From Luteococcus peritonei (GTDB lineage Bacteria > Actinomycetota > Actinomycetes > Propionibacteriales > Propionibacteriaceae): DNA of 64,000 nucleotides. Under the pieces are notes generated by a model that did no database searches, was not told the origin of the DNA, and worked only from the letters and a program-made list of their open reading frames with translations. Both the position numbers and the translations under genes were made by a program. Below, piece by piece: positions 57,624-64,000 of this stretch (positions within the stretch are counted from its first letter, which is position 1; the number at the start of each line of letters is the position of its first letter). The stretch spans positions 90,020 to 154,019 of the forward strand of contig NZ_BAAAIX010000033.1 of NCBI RefSeq assembly GCF_039526385.1. The letters run 5' to 3'.

Positions 57624-58831
57624 GCGGCCGCGCGTCGGTGTGCGTGGACGGCGGCCACAGATGCCAGCAGCCAGATCCAGACGATGTGGTAGCGCAGCGT
57701 CGATGAGCAGACGATGCCGATCAGGGGCAGCAGGGTGGTCACCGAGACGGCGCCGACGGAGCGCCAGTCCCCGGGCCGGAAGGAGCCCAGGAAACTGCTC
57801 CGGACCACCATCCACCAGCAGGTGAGGAAGCCCACCAGGGCAGGGAGCCCGTACCAGATCACCAGTTCGAGCAGCAGGTTGTGGGGGTCCATCAGGATGG
57901 CGCCGAAGCGGGCCGCGGCATCGGCCAGGTACTGCGAGAGCGCCCCGTAACCCAGCAGGGCGCGCACCGGTTGGTCACCGAGCATGGTCAGGATGTTCTC
58001 GGCGATCCCTCCTCGCTGGGCCGTGGAGTTGTCCTGGACATAGGGGCTGGTCAGCAGGCCCAGCAGGGCAGCGCCACCGAGCAGTACCGCGGCGGCCCGG
58101 GCGCGCAGCGGAAGCACCTGTCCGTGCAGGGCTCGCACGTTGAGGGTGCAGACCAGGACGATCCCACCGAGCAGGGTCGCCAGCGCACCGCGGGATCCCA
58201 TGTAGGCCACCAGGAAGGTGGCGCTGATGAGGACAACCCATCGCAGCAGGGTCGTCCTGGGCCCGCGGCGCTGGAAGAGCAGGCGGGCCACCATCAGGAC
58301 GACCAGCATGGCCATGGCGACCGAGTAGTCGTTGTAGTTCGGGAAGAGCGCACTGACGAAGAGCCTGCGGCCCGCCACCTGGGCGATGGTGTTGGCCCCC
58401 GGATAGAGCACGGTCATGAACTTGAAGCCGGTGGCCACCTCGACCATGGACAGCGCCCAGGTGACCAGGAGTCCGGCGAACAGGCCGTCCACCAGTCGGG
58501 CGGCAACCTCGTCGGGGCGCTCTCCGGAGGCGAAGACACAGCTGGCCAGGGCTGCGATCGCCACCATCACGACGAAGGTGTTGTTCGTGCCCGCGAGCAG
58601 TTGTGGGGCGAAGCTCACGACCGCCACGAAGGAGGCGAGCAGGGACCACAGCAGGGTGAGGGCCAGGGCCCGCGGCCACCGGGCGTGGGGACGGATCCCC
58701 TGCAGCGCGAGCACCGCCAGGGGTCCGGCGAGCAGCACCAGGAAGCCCATCGGCAGCTTGGCCGTCACCATGGCGATGCACGGGACCAGGAGCCAGCTCG
58801 CCCGTACGGTGCGCCGCACGGGGCTCGTCAC
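57563..58831 (-). CDS. O-antigen ligase/polymerase family membrane protein (second)
   Basis: This 422-residue membrane protein has about twelve helices (ASWLLVPCIAMVTAKLPMGFLVLLAG near the start). The Wzy-C loop contains LFPNYNDYSVAMAMLVVL and ILMDPHNLLLELVIWYGLPALVGFL. It is a candidate polymerase (Wzy), because the Wzz-like gene is its coupled upstream partner. The GTG at 58831 overlaps the Wzz-like stop (GTGA); the longer ORF is rejected. The 3' end overlaps the convergent glycosyltransferase by 61 bp. Confidence 0.82.
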   Translation of the reverse strand: MTSPVRRTVRASWLLVPCIAMVTAKLPMGFLVLLAGPLAVLALQGIRPHARWPRALALTLLWSLLASFVAVVSFAPQLLAGTNNTFVVMVAIAALASCVFASGERPDEVAARLVDGLFAGLLVTWALSMVEVATGFKFMTVLYPGANTIAQVAGRRLFVSALFPNYNDYSVAMAMLVVLMVARLLFQRRGPRTTLLRWVVLISATFLVAYMGSRGALATLLGGIVLVCTLNVRALHGQVLPLRARAAAVLLGGAALLGLLTSPYVQDNSTAQRGGIAENILTMLGDQPVRALLGYGALSQYLADAAARFGAILMDPHNLLLELVIWYGLPALVGFLTCWWMVVRSSFLGSFRPGDWRSVGAVSVTTLLPLIGIVCSSTLRYHIVWIWLLASVAAVHAHRRAAAQASAAPEAAMETSRSISPA

Positions 58832-59514
58832 CGACCGGTGTCGCGCGGGGCGCCGGAGTCGGTGACGCCGGAGGTCGCCGGGGTGCGGCGGCGGGAACTG
58901 CGACGCGAGGTCAGCCACTCGATCACCAGGGCCGTCACCAGACCGATCCCGAGGGCCAGCGGGAGGTTCTGCTTGATGCGGTCCACCGTGGTCTCGGGCG
59001 TGGTGTTCAGGGCGACGTCGGGCTTGGCGTCCTCGACGAGCCTGAGGGTGATGTCGCCGGGATCCTGGTCCAGCAGCTCGGCACCCTTGGCCACCAGGGC
59101 CTCGGCAGTGGCCTGGGCCAGCTGGTTCGCCTCCTCCTGGCTGGACGCGGTGGACTGGCAGGCGAGCAGCATCGAGCCGCCACCCCAGACCAGGGCGGTC
59201 CTCGCGGCCACGTCCTCGACCCGGGCGCCCCCGCCGACGGTGCGTGCCACCTGGTCGACGATCAGCGGGCTGTCCTCCAGCGCCACATAGGTGCGCATCA
59301 GCTGGGGGAGCAGCTGGGCCTGCATGTCAGCGGTGGCGGCATCCTTGGTTGCGGAAGGAGCCACCAGCACGTGCGCCTTGGCGTGGTACTCGGTGGGCGC
59401 CGGGCTGCTCGCCAAGGTCAGCGCGGCGAGCGCGAGGAGGGCCACGACGGCCGCCGGCAGGGCGGCGCGGGCCAGGCGCTTCAGGTAGTCCAGGAGGTCA
59501 ATGGTGTCGTCCAC
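58828..59514 (-). CDS. Wzz-like polysaccharide chain-length / capsule co-polymerase protein
   Basis: This 228-residue protein has two transmembrane helices (LPAAVVALLALAALTLASS near residue 18 and LPLALGIGLVTALVIEWL near 185). They flank an outer domain with YHAKAHVLVAP, the usual topology of Wzz/capsule co-polymerases without the kinase part. It sets chain length of the exopolysaccharide and is translationally coupled to a Wzy-like gene. The GTG at 59514 follows TAGCCT (59521-59526, minus strand) by 6 nt. The basic tail (RRSSRRRTP) faces the cytoplasm. Confidence 0.83.
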   Translation of the reverse strand: MDDTIDLLDYLKRLARAALPAAVVALLALAALTLASSPAPTEYHAKAHVLVAPSATKDAATADMQAQLLPQLMRTYVALEDSPLIVDQVARTVGGGARVEDVAARTALVWGGGSMLLACQSTASSQEEANQLAQATAEALVAKGAELLDQDPGDITLRLVEDAKPDVALNTTPETTVDRIKQNLPLALGIGLVTALVIEWLTSRRSSRRRTPATSGVTDSGAPRDTGR

Positions 59515-59608
59515 CCCATCAGGCTACTGGGCGCCCCCTGTGAGATCAGGGAAGCGGCAACCTGCGAGCTTTGGCCGAGTCGCACGGTGCTGCGCAGTGT
59601 CGACGCGA

Positions 59609-59614
59609 TAGCCT
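59609..59614 (+). promoter_or_regulatory. Possible -10 box of the WbpD-E-B operon
   Basis: TAGCCT lies 32 nt before the GTG at 59647; GCGGAGG gives a ribosome site in the leader. The -35 is weak. Confidence 0.45.
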
Positions 59615-59646
59615 GACGGGAGAAATCCAAGCCCCGCGGAGGCCCA

Positions 59647-60279
59647 GTGAACAACGTACGTATCCAACCCACCGCCGATCTCGACGACGGCGTCACCATC
59701 GGCGACGGTTCGTCGGTCTGGCACCTGGCCCAGGTCCGCCACGGCGCGGAGCTCGGCGAGAACGTCATCGTGGGCCGCGGCGCCTACATCGGCGAGGGCG
59801 TCCACGTCGGCAACAACTGCAAGATCCAGAACTACGCGCTGGTCTACGAGCCGGCCCACCTGGAGGACGGGGTCTTCATCGGCCCCGCGGTGGTGCTGAC
59901 CAATGACCACTTCCCGCGCGCGGTGAACCCGGACGGCACGGCCAAGAGCGCCTCCGACTGGGAGCCGGTGGGCGTGACCCTCAAGGAGGGCTGCTCGGTG
60001 GGCGCTCGCGCCACCTGCGTCGCCCCCGTCACCATCGGCCGCTGGGCCACCGTCGCCGCCGGTTCGGTCGTCGTCAAGGACGTCCCGGACTTCGCGCTGG
60101 TGGCCGGCGTCCCGGCCCGTCGCATCAAGTGGGTGGGCCGCTCGGGCTTCCCGCTGGATGCCGACGGCGAGAACCGGTGGATCGACAGCCGCACCGGCGA
60201 CAAGTTCGTCGAGGACAACGAAACCCTGACTCTGGTGGAGGAAGGCTCCGCCACCGCTACCACGGAGGAATCCAAGTGA
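59647..60279 (+). CDS. wbpD: UDP-2-acetamido-3-amino-uronate N-acetyltransferase (WbpD/WlbB-like)
   Basis: This 210-residue trimeric acyltransferase has hexapeptide repeats forming a left-handed beta-helix (VTIGDGSSVWHLAQVRHGAELGENVIVGRGAYIGEGVHVG). NYALVYEPAHLEDGVFIGPAVVLTNDHFPRAVN and IGRWATVAAGSVVVKDVPDFALVAGVPARRI follow. It should acetylate the 3-amino group of UDP-2-acetamido-3-amino-glucuronate. The role is deduced from its neighbours WbpE-, WbpB- and WbpA-like. It overlaps the next gene (GTGA). Confidence 0.85.
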   Translation: MNNVRIQPTADLDDGVTIGDGSSVWHLAQVRHGAELGENVIVGRGAYIGEGVHVGNNCKIQNYALVYEPAHLEDGVFIGPAVVLTNDHFPRAVNPDGTAKSASDWEPVGVTLKEGCSVGARATCVAPVTIGRWATVAAGSVVVKDVPDFALVAGVPARRIKWVGRSGFPLDADGENRWIDSRTGDKFVEDNETLTLVEEGSATATTEESK

Positions 60280-61376
60280 CCCAGCAGTTCATCCCCCCGG
60301 CCAAGCCGATCATCGGTGAGGAGGAGATCGAGGCCGTCTCCCGCGTCATGCGCAGCGGCATGGTGGCCCAGGGCCCGGAGGTCGCGGCCTTCGAGAAGGA
60401 GTTCAGCGAGCACTTCGGCCTGGGCCGCGCCTGCGTCGCGGTCAACTCCGGCACCTCGGGCCAGCACCTCGGCCTGCTCAGCTGCGGCGTGAAGGCCGGC
60501 GACGAGGTCATCGTCCCCTCCTTCACCTTTGCCGCCACCTGCAACTCGGTGGCCCTGACCGGCGCAACCCCCGTCTTCGCCGACATCGACGCCGATGACT
60601 TCTGCCTCTCCCCGGAGGCCTTCGAGGCCGCCATCACGGACAAGACCGTGGGCGTCATGCCGGTGCACCTCTACGGCCACCCGGCCAAGATGGACCGCAT
60701 CGTCGAGATCGCCGAGAAGCACGGCCTCAAGGTCTTCGAGGACGCCGCCCAGGCGCACGGCGCCTCGCTGAACGGCACCCCGGTGGGCGCCTTCGGTGAC
60801 TTCGGCATGTTCTCGCTGTACCCCACCAAGAACATGACCTCCGGCGAGGGCGGCATGGTCTCGGTCAAGGACGAGACCATCGAGCGCAACATGCGCCTCT
60901 ACCGCAACCAGGGCATGCTGCAGCAGTACCACAACGAGGTCGTCGGCCTGAACAACCGCATGACCGACATCCACGCCGCCATCGGCCGCGTGCAGCTGAC
61001 CAAGGTCGACGCCTGGACGGCCAAGCGCCAGGAGAACGCCAAGTTCCTCTCCGAGAACCTGCAGGGCGTCACCCCGCCGCCGGTCGCCGAGGGCGCGGTG
61101 CACGTCTACCACCAGTACACCGTGCGCGTCCCCGAGGACCGCGACGGCCTGGCCAAGGCGCTGAAGGAGCAGTACAACGTGGGCTCGGGCATGTTCTACC
61201 CGGTGCCCAACCACCAGCTGAAGCCCTTCGCCGGCACCACCAACGACGCCGACCTGCCCGAGACCATGAAGGCGGCCCAGGAGTGCCTCTCCCTGCCGGT
61301 GCATCCTTCGCTGGAGCAGGGTGACCTGGAGCGCATCGTCGAGGCCGTCAACGCCCTCGCGAAGGCGGGTGCATGA
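60276..61376 (+). CDS. wbpE: DegT/DnrJ/EryC1/StrS aminotransferase (WbpE-like)
   Basis: This 366-residue PLP-dependent sugar aminotransferase begins with FIPPAKPIIGEEEIEAVSRVMRSG. NSGTSGQHLGLL binds the cofactor phosphate, FEDAAQAHGA carries the Asp/Gln pair, and the Schiff-base Lys is in LYPTKNMTSGEGGMV. It should add an amino group at C3 of the 3-keto uronic acid sugar nucleotide. The GTG overlaps the acetyltransferase stop. CACGGAGGAATCC is a good ribosome site. It overlaps the oxidoreductase gene (ATGA). Confidence 0.9.
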   Translation: MTQQFIPPAKPIIGEEEIEAVSRVMRSGMVAQGPEVAAFEKEFSEHFGLGRACVAVNSGTSGQHLGLLSCGVKAGDEVIVPSFTFAATCNSVALTGATPVFADIDADDFCLSPEAFEAAITDKTVGVMPVHLYGHPAKMDRIVEIAEKHGLKVFEDAAQAHGASLNGTPVGAFGDFGMFSLYPTKNMTSGEGGMVSVKDETIERNMRLYRNQGMLQQYHNEVVGLNNRMTDIHAAIGRVQLTKVDAWTAKRQENAKFLSENLQGVTPPPVAEGAVHVYHQYTVRVPEDRDGLAKALKEQYNVGSGMFYPVPNHQLKPFAGTTNDADLPETMKAAQECLSLPVHPSLEQGDLERIVEAVNALAKAGA

Positions 61377-62368
61377 GCATGGCGAACCTGCGTGCAGGCC
61401 TGATCGGCCTGGGCATGATGGGTCGCCACCATGCCCGCAACCTGCGCTCCATCGACGGCGTCGACCTGGTGGGCGTCGCCGACGCCACCGGTGACCCGCA
61501 CGGCGTGGCCGGCAACCTCGACGTCCTGCCGGACATCGACTCGCTGATCAAGGTCGGCCTGGACTACTGCGTCGTGGCTGCCCCCACGGTCTACCACGAC
61601 GAGATCGGCACCAAGCTGGCCGAGGCCGGCGTGCATGCCCTGATCGAGAAGCCGCTGGCCAAGGACACCGGCTCCGCCAAGGGCCTGGCCAAGCTCTTCG
61701 CCGACAAGGGCCTGGTGGGCGCCGTCGGCCACATCGAGCGCTACAACCCCGCGCTGCAGAACCTGCGCCAGCGCCTGGAGGCCGGCGAGCTGGGCGACCT
61801 CTACCAGGTGGCCACCCGCCGCCAGGGGCCCTTCCCGAACCGGATCGCCGACGTCGGCGTGATCAAGGACCTCGGCAGCCACGACATCGACCTCACCGCC
61901 TGGGTCACCCAGCGTGACTTCGAGCTGGTCGCGGCCCGCTCGATGTTCAAGTCGGGCCGGCAGTACGAGGACATGGTCTCGGCCACCTGCCAGCTCTCCG
62001 GCGGCCTGATGAGCAACCACCTGGTGAACTGGCTGACGCCCACCAAGGAGCGGCTGTGCATCGTGACCGGTGAGAAGGGCATGTTCGTCGCCGACACCCT
62101 GACGGCGGACCTGACCTTCTACGGCAACGGGAAGCAGGTGGACACCTGGGGCGAGCTCGCCCAGTTCCATGGCGTGAGCGAAGGGGACGTCACCCGCTTC
62201 GCGATCGCCAAGCCCGAGCCGCTGCGCACCGAGCACGAGAACTTCCGCGATGCGGTGCTCGGCAAGCAGGCGGACATCGTCACCCTCGAGCAGGGCGCCC
62301 GCGTGGTGCAGGTCTGCGAGGCGATGATCGAGTCGAGCAAGACCAACCAGTTCGTCGTCATCGACTGA
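61373..62368 (+). CDS. wbpB: Gfo/Idh/MocA oxidoreductase (WbpB/WlbA-like)
   Basis: This 331-residue NAD-dependent dehydrogenase has the Rossmann motif GLIGLGMMGRHHARNL and the EKP motif ALIEKPLAKDTG. GAVGHIERYNPALQNLRQRLEAGELG and VGVIKDLGSHDIDLTAWV carry the active-site His residues. It should oxidise C3 of UDP-GlcNAc-uronate to the 3-keto form used by WbpE. ATG 61373 lies in the stop of the aminotransferase gene. A 17-bp terminator follows, so the dehydrogenase gene for the first step is a separate unit. Confidence 0.87.
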   Translation: MSMANLRAGLIGLGMMGRHHARNLRSIDGVDLVGVADATGDPHGVAGNLDVLPDIDSLIKVGLDYCVVAAPTVYHDEIGTKLAEAGVHALIEKPLAKDTGSAKGLAKLFADKGLVGAVGHIERYNPALQNLRQRLEAGELGDLYQVATRRQGPFPNRIADVGVIKDLGSHDIDLTAWVTQRDFELVAARSMFKSGRQYEDMVSATCQLSGGLMSNHLVNWLTPTKERLCIVTGEKGMFVADTLTADLTFYGNGKQVDTWGELAQFHGVSEGDVTRFAIAKPEPLRTEHENFRDAVLGKQADIVTLEQGARVVQVCEAMIESSKTNQFVVID

Positions 62369-62382
62369 CGGCACGACTGCCC

Positions 62383-62420
62383 CGACGGGCCCTGCAGCCA
62401 CCCGGCTGCAGGGCCCGTCG
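62383..62420 (+). terminator. 17-bp terminator after the WbpB-like gene
   Basis: A perfect stem joins 62383-62399 to 62404-62420 around an ACCC loop, 15 nt after the stop. Confidence 0.88.
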
Positions 62421-62485
62421 TGGTTGCTGCCCAGCAAGCCGACGCGCGCCCGTGCGCCGTGCCGGGCAGCGGCGGGCAACGCCGT

Positions 62486-62491
62486 TAGACT
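62486..62491 (+). promoter_or_regulatory. Promoter -10 box of the WbpA-like gene
   Basis: TAGACT lies 48 nt before the ATG at 62540, just past the terminator, and an AGAAAGGA ribosome site lies between. This gives the dehydrogenase its own promoter. No clear -35 is seen. Confidence 0.5.
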
Positions 62492-62539
62492 TTGCGAAGA
62501 CTTCCCGGCGCGCCCTCGCGCGCCCCCAGAAAGGACACC

Positions 62540-63838
62540 ATGAAGATCGCCGTCATCGGGATGGGCAAGATCGGCCTCCCGCTCGCCGTCCAGTTCGCGT
62601 CCAAGGGCCACCAGGTGGTGGGCGTGGACGTGCAGCAGAAGGTGGTCGACACCATCAACTCCGGTCACGAGCCCTTCCCCGGCGAGGCCTTCCTGGAGGA
62701 GAAGCTGAACGAGCTGGTGCCGGCCGGCAACCTGAAGGCCACGACCGACTACTCCAGCGCCATCCCCGGCATCGACGCGATCGTGATCGTGGTGCCGCTC
62801 TTCGTCAACGACGAGACCTGGGAGCCCGACTTCGGCTGGATGGAGGACGCCACCCGCTCCTTCTCCGAGCACCTCACCCCCGGCACCCTGGTCTCCTACG
62901 AGACCACCCTGCCCGTCGGCACCACCCGCAACCGCTGGAAGCCGCTGATCGAACAGGTCTCCGGCCTGAGTGAGGGCAAGGACTTCGACCTGGTCTTCAG
63001 CCCGGAGCGCGTGCTCACCGGCCGCGTCTTCGCGGACCTGCGCAAGTACCCCAAGCTGGTGGGCGGCCTGAGCCCCGAGGGCACCAGGAAGGCCATCGAC
63101 TTCTACGAGTCCGTGCTGGACTTCGACGACCGCCCCGACCTGGACACCCCCAACGGCGTCTGGGACATGGGCACCGCCGAGGCCGCCGAGATGGCGAAGC
63201 TCGCCGAGACCACCTACCGCGACGTCAACATCGGCCTGGCCAACCAGTTCGGCAAGTTCGCCGAGAGCCACGGGATCGATGTCTTCAAGGTGATCAAGGC
63301 CTCCAACTCGCAGCCGTACAGCCACATCCACCTGCCCGGCATCGCCGTGGGCGGCCACTGCATCCCGGTCTACCCGCGCCTGTACCTGCACACCGATCCC
63401 GACGCCACCATCGTGCGCACCGCGCGCGAGGCGAACATGACCATGCCGCAGCACGCGGTCACGCTGGTGGAGGGTGCGCTGGGCGGCCTGCAGGGCAAGA
63501 AGGTCCTGGTGCTCGGTGCCTCCTACCGCGGCAAGGTCAAGGAGACCGCCTTCTCCGGCGTCTACCCGACCGTCGCCGCGCTGAAGGACAAGGGTGCCGA
63601 GGCCTACGTCGTAGACCCGATGTTCTCCTCCGAGGAGCTGGAGGCCCACCGCCTGCCGGCGCTGCCCGAGGGCACCGACGTCGACGCCCTGATCGTGCAG
63701 GCCGACCACCCCGAGTTCAAGGCCCTCCAGGCCTCCGACTTCCCGGGCGTGCAGGTGATCGTCGACGGTCGCAACCTCACCGAGGCCGCCAACTGGGAGG
63801 GCGTCAAGCGCTTCGTGATCGGCGACGGCGAGGCCTGA
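62540..63838 (+). CDS. wbpA: Nucleotide-sugar 6-dehydrogenase (UDP-GlcNAc dehydrogenase, WbpA-like)
   Basis: This 432-residue enzyme of the UDP-glucose/GDP-mannose dehydrogenase family oxidises C6 of the sugar to a carboxylate with two NAD. The Rossmann start is KIAVIGMGKIGLPLAVQFASKGH. VSYETTLPVGTTRNR and FSPERVLTGR follow, and the catalytic Cys is in GIAVGGHCIPVYP. VLVLGASYRGKVKETAFSG lies in the C-terminal NAD half. The FSPERV..G form and the adjacent B-E-D genes favour UDP-GlcNAc as substrate. It makes the first intermediate of the pathway. Confidence 0.9.
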   Translation: MKIAVIGMGKIGLPLAVQFASKGHQVVGVDVQQKVVDTINSGHEPFPGEAFLEEKLNELVPAGNLKATTDYSSAIPGIDAIVIVVPLFVNDETWEPDFGWMEDATRSFSEHLTPGTLVSYETTLPVGTTRNRWKPLIEQVSGLSEGKDFDLVFSPERVLTGRVFADLRKYPKLVGGLSPEGTRKAIDFYESVLDFDDRPDLDTPNGVWDMGTAEAAEMAKLAETTYRDVNIGLANQFGKFAESHGIDVFKVIKASNSQPYSHIHLPGIAVGGHCIPVYPRLYLHTDPDATIVRTAREANMTMPQHAVTLVEGALGGLQGKKVLVLGASYRGKVKETAFSGVYPTVAALKDKGAEAYVVDPMFSSEELEAHRLPALPEGTDVDALIVQADHPEFKALQASDFPGVQVIVDGRNLTEAANWEGVKRFVIGDGEA

Positions 63839-63857
63839 GCCCAGCTGCCGACCATCG

Positions 63858-63888
63858 GACGGCCGCACCCCATCGGGGTGCGGCCGTC
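63858..63888 (+). terminator. Terminator after the WbpA-like gene
   Basis: A perfect 14-bp stem joins 63858-63871 to 63875-63888 around an ATC loop, 19 nt after the stop. Confidence 0.85.
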
Positions 63889-64000
63889 GTCCGTCCCAGA
63901 CCCTGCGGTGGGCCGGAGCCGGTGGCAGGACTAGGTGTTGGTCGCAGGCAGGTTCATGACACTCGGGTGATGGGAGCTTTCCCGCCGAGGGCGCTGTGGC

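Noticed and set aside
63920..64000. Possible 3' end of a leftward gene (stop at 63931-63933)
   Set aside because: Only about 20 codons are visible and no family can be recognised, so no feature is called.

Overview
This window comes from a high-GC actinobacterium, probably of the Propionibacteriaceae or a close relative. That is an inference from codon use, a DUF5318 protein, a mycoredoxin-like thioredoxin-fold protein, an MMPL-YhgE/Pip pair and many leaderless genes. No plasmid, phage or insertion-sequence genes are seen. One island (about 11380-12270) has visibly lower GC and holds two frameshifted ORFs.

Layout. 1-5.8 kb: the end of a sugar ABC importer (binding protein, two permeases), then a translationally coupled nucleotidyltransferase, galactokinase-family kinase and UDP-sugar 4-epimerase. 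6-8 kb: a NarL-type two-component system read leftward. 8.0-8.5 kb: a non-coding stretch with six small hairpins that all have a GGGG loop, ended by a strong terminator; this is the best candidate for an undescribed element. 8.6-11.4 kb: a DUF1349 protein and a 625-residue unknown. 11.4-12.3 kb: the decayed island. 12.3-16.1 kb, leftward: hemerythrin-like protein, a K+ channel with RCK domains plus its DUF6394 partner, and a sigma-like protein coupled to a small membrane protein. 16.2-20.1 kb: an operon of two TIM-barrel isomerases and two Gfo/Idh/MocA oxidoreductases, suggesting keto-sugar chemistry. 20.3-29.2 kb: two TetR regulators with visible operators beside a cytochrome b5-like protein and an MMPL plus YhgE/Pip export pair. 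29.4-34.9 kb: Nei glycosylase, secreted phosphodiester glycosidase, a secreted phytase-like/GDPD fusion behind Pho-box-like repeats, and a small secreted protein. 34.9-39.1 kb: a second NarL-type two-component system divergent from an ABC exporter. 39.3-46.1 kb: GH16 hydrolase, GlgC-like protein, an epimerase, a Tat-type phosphoesterase, thioredoxin-fold protein, tRNA-Ala, PabC-like lyase and DUF5318. 46.1-51.2 kb: class A penicillin-binding protein and two membrane mannosyltransferase-like proteins. 51.2-63.8 kb: an exopolysaccharide locus with a flippase, three glycosyltransferases, two Wzy/ligase-like proteins, a Wzz-like protein and a four-gene set (WbpD, E, B, A) for a 2,3-diacetamido uronic acid sugar nucleotide.

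Regulation is unusually legible. Fourteen genes begin 6-7 nt after a TAnnnT box, so they are probably transcribed without a leader. Both TetR regulators have palindromic sites in their divergent promoter regions. Most transcription units end in perfect GC-rich hairpins without a clear U tract.
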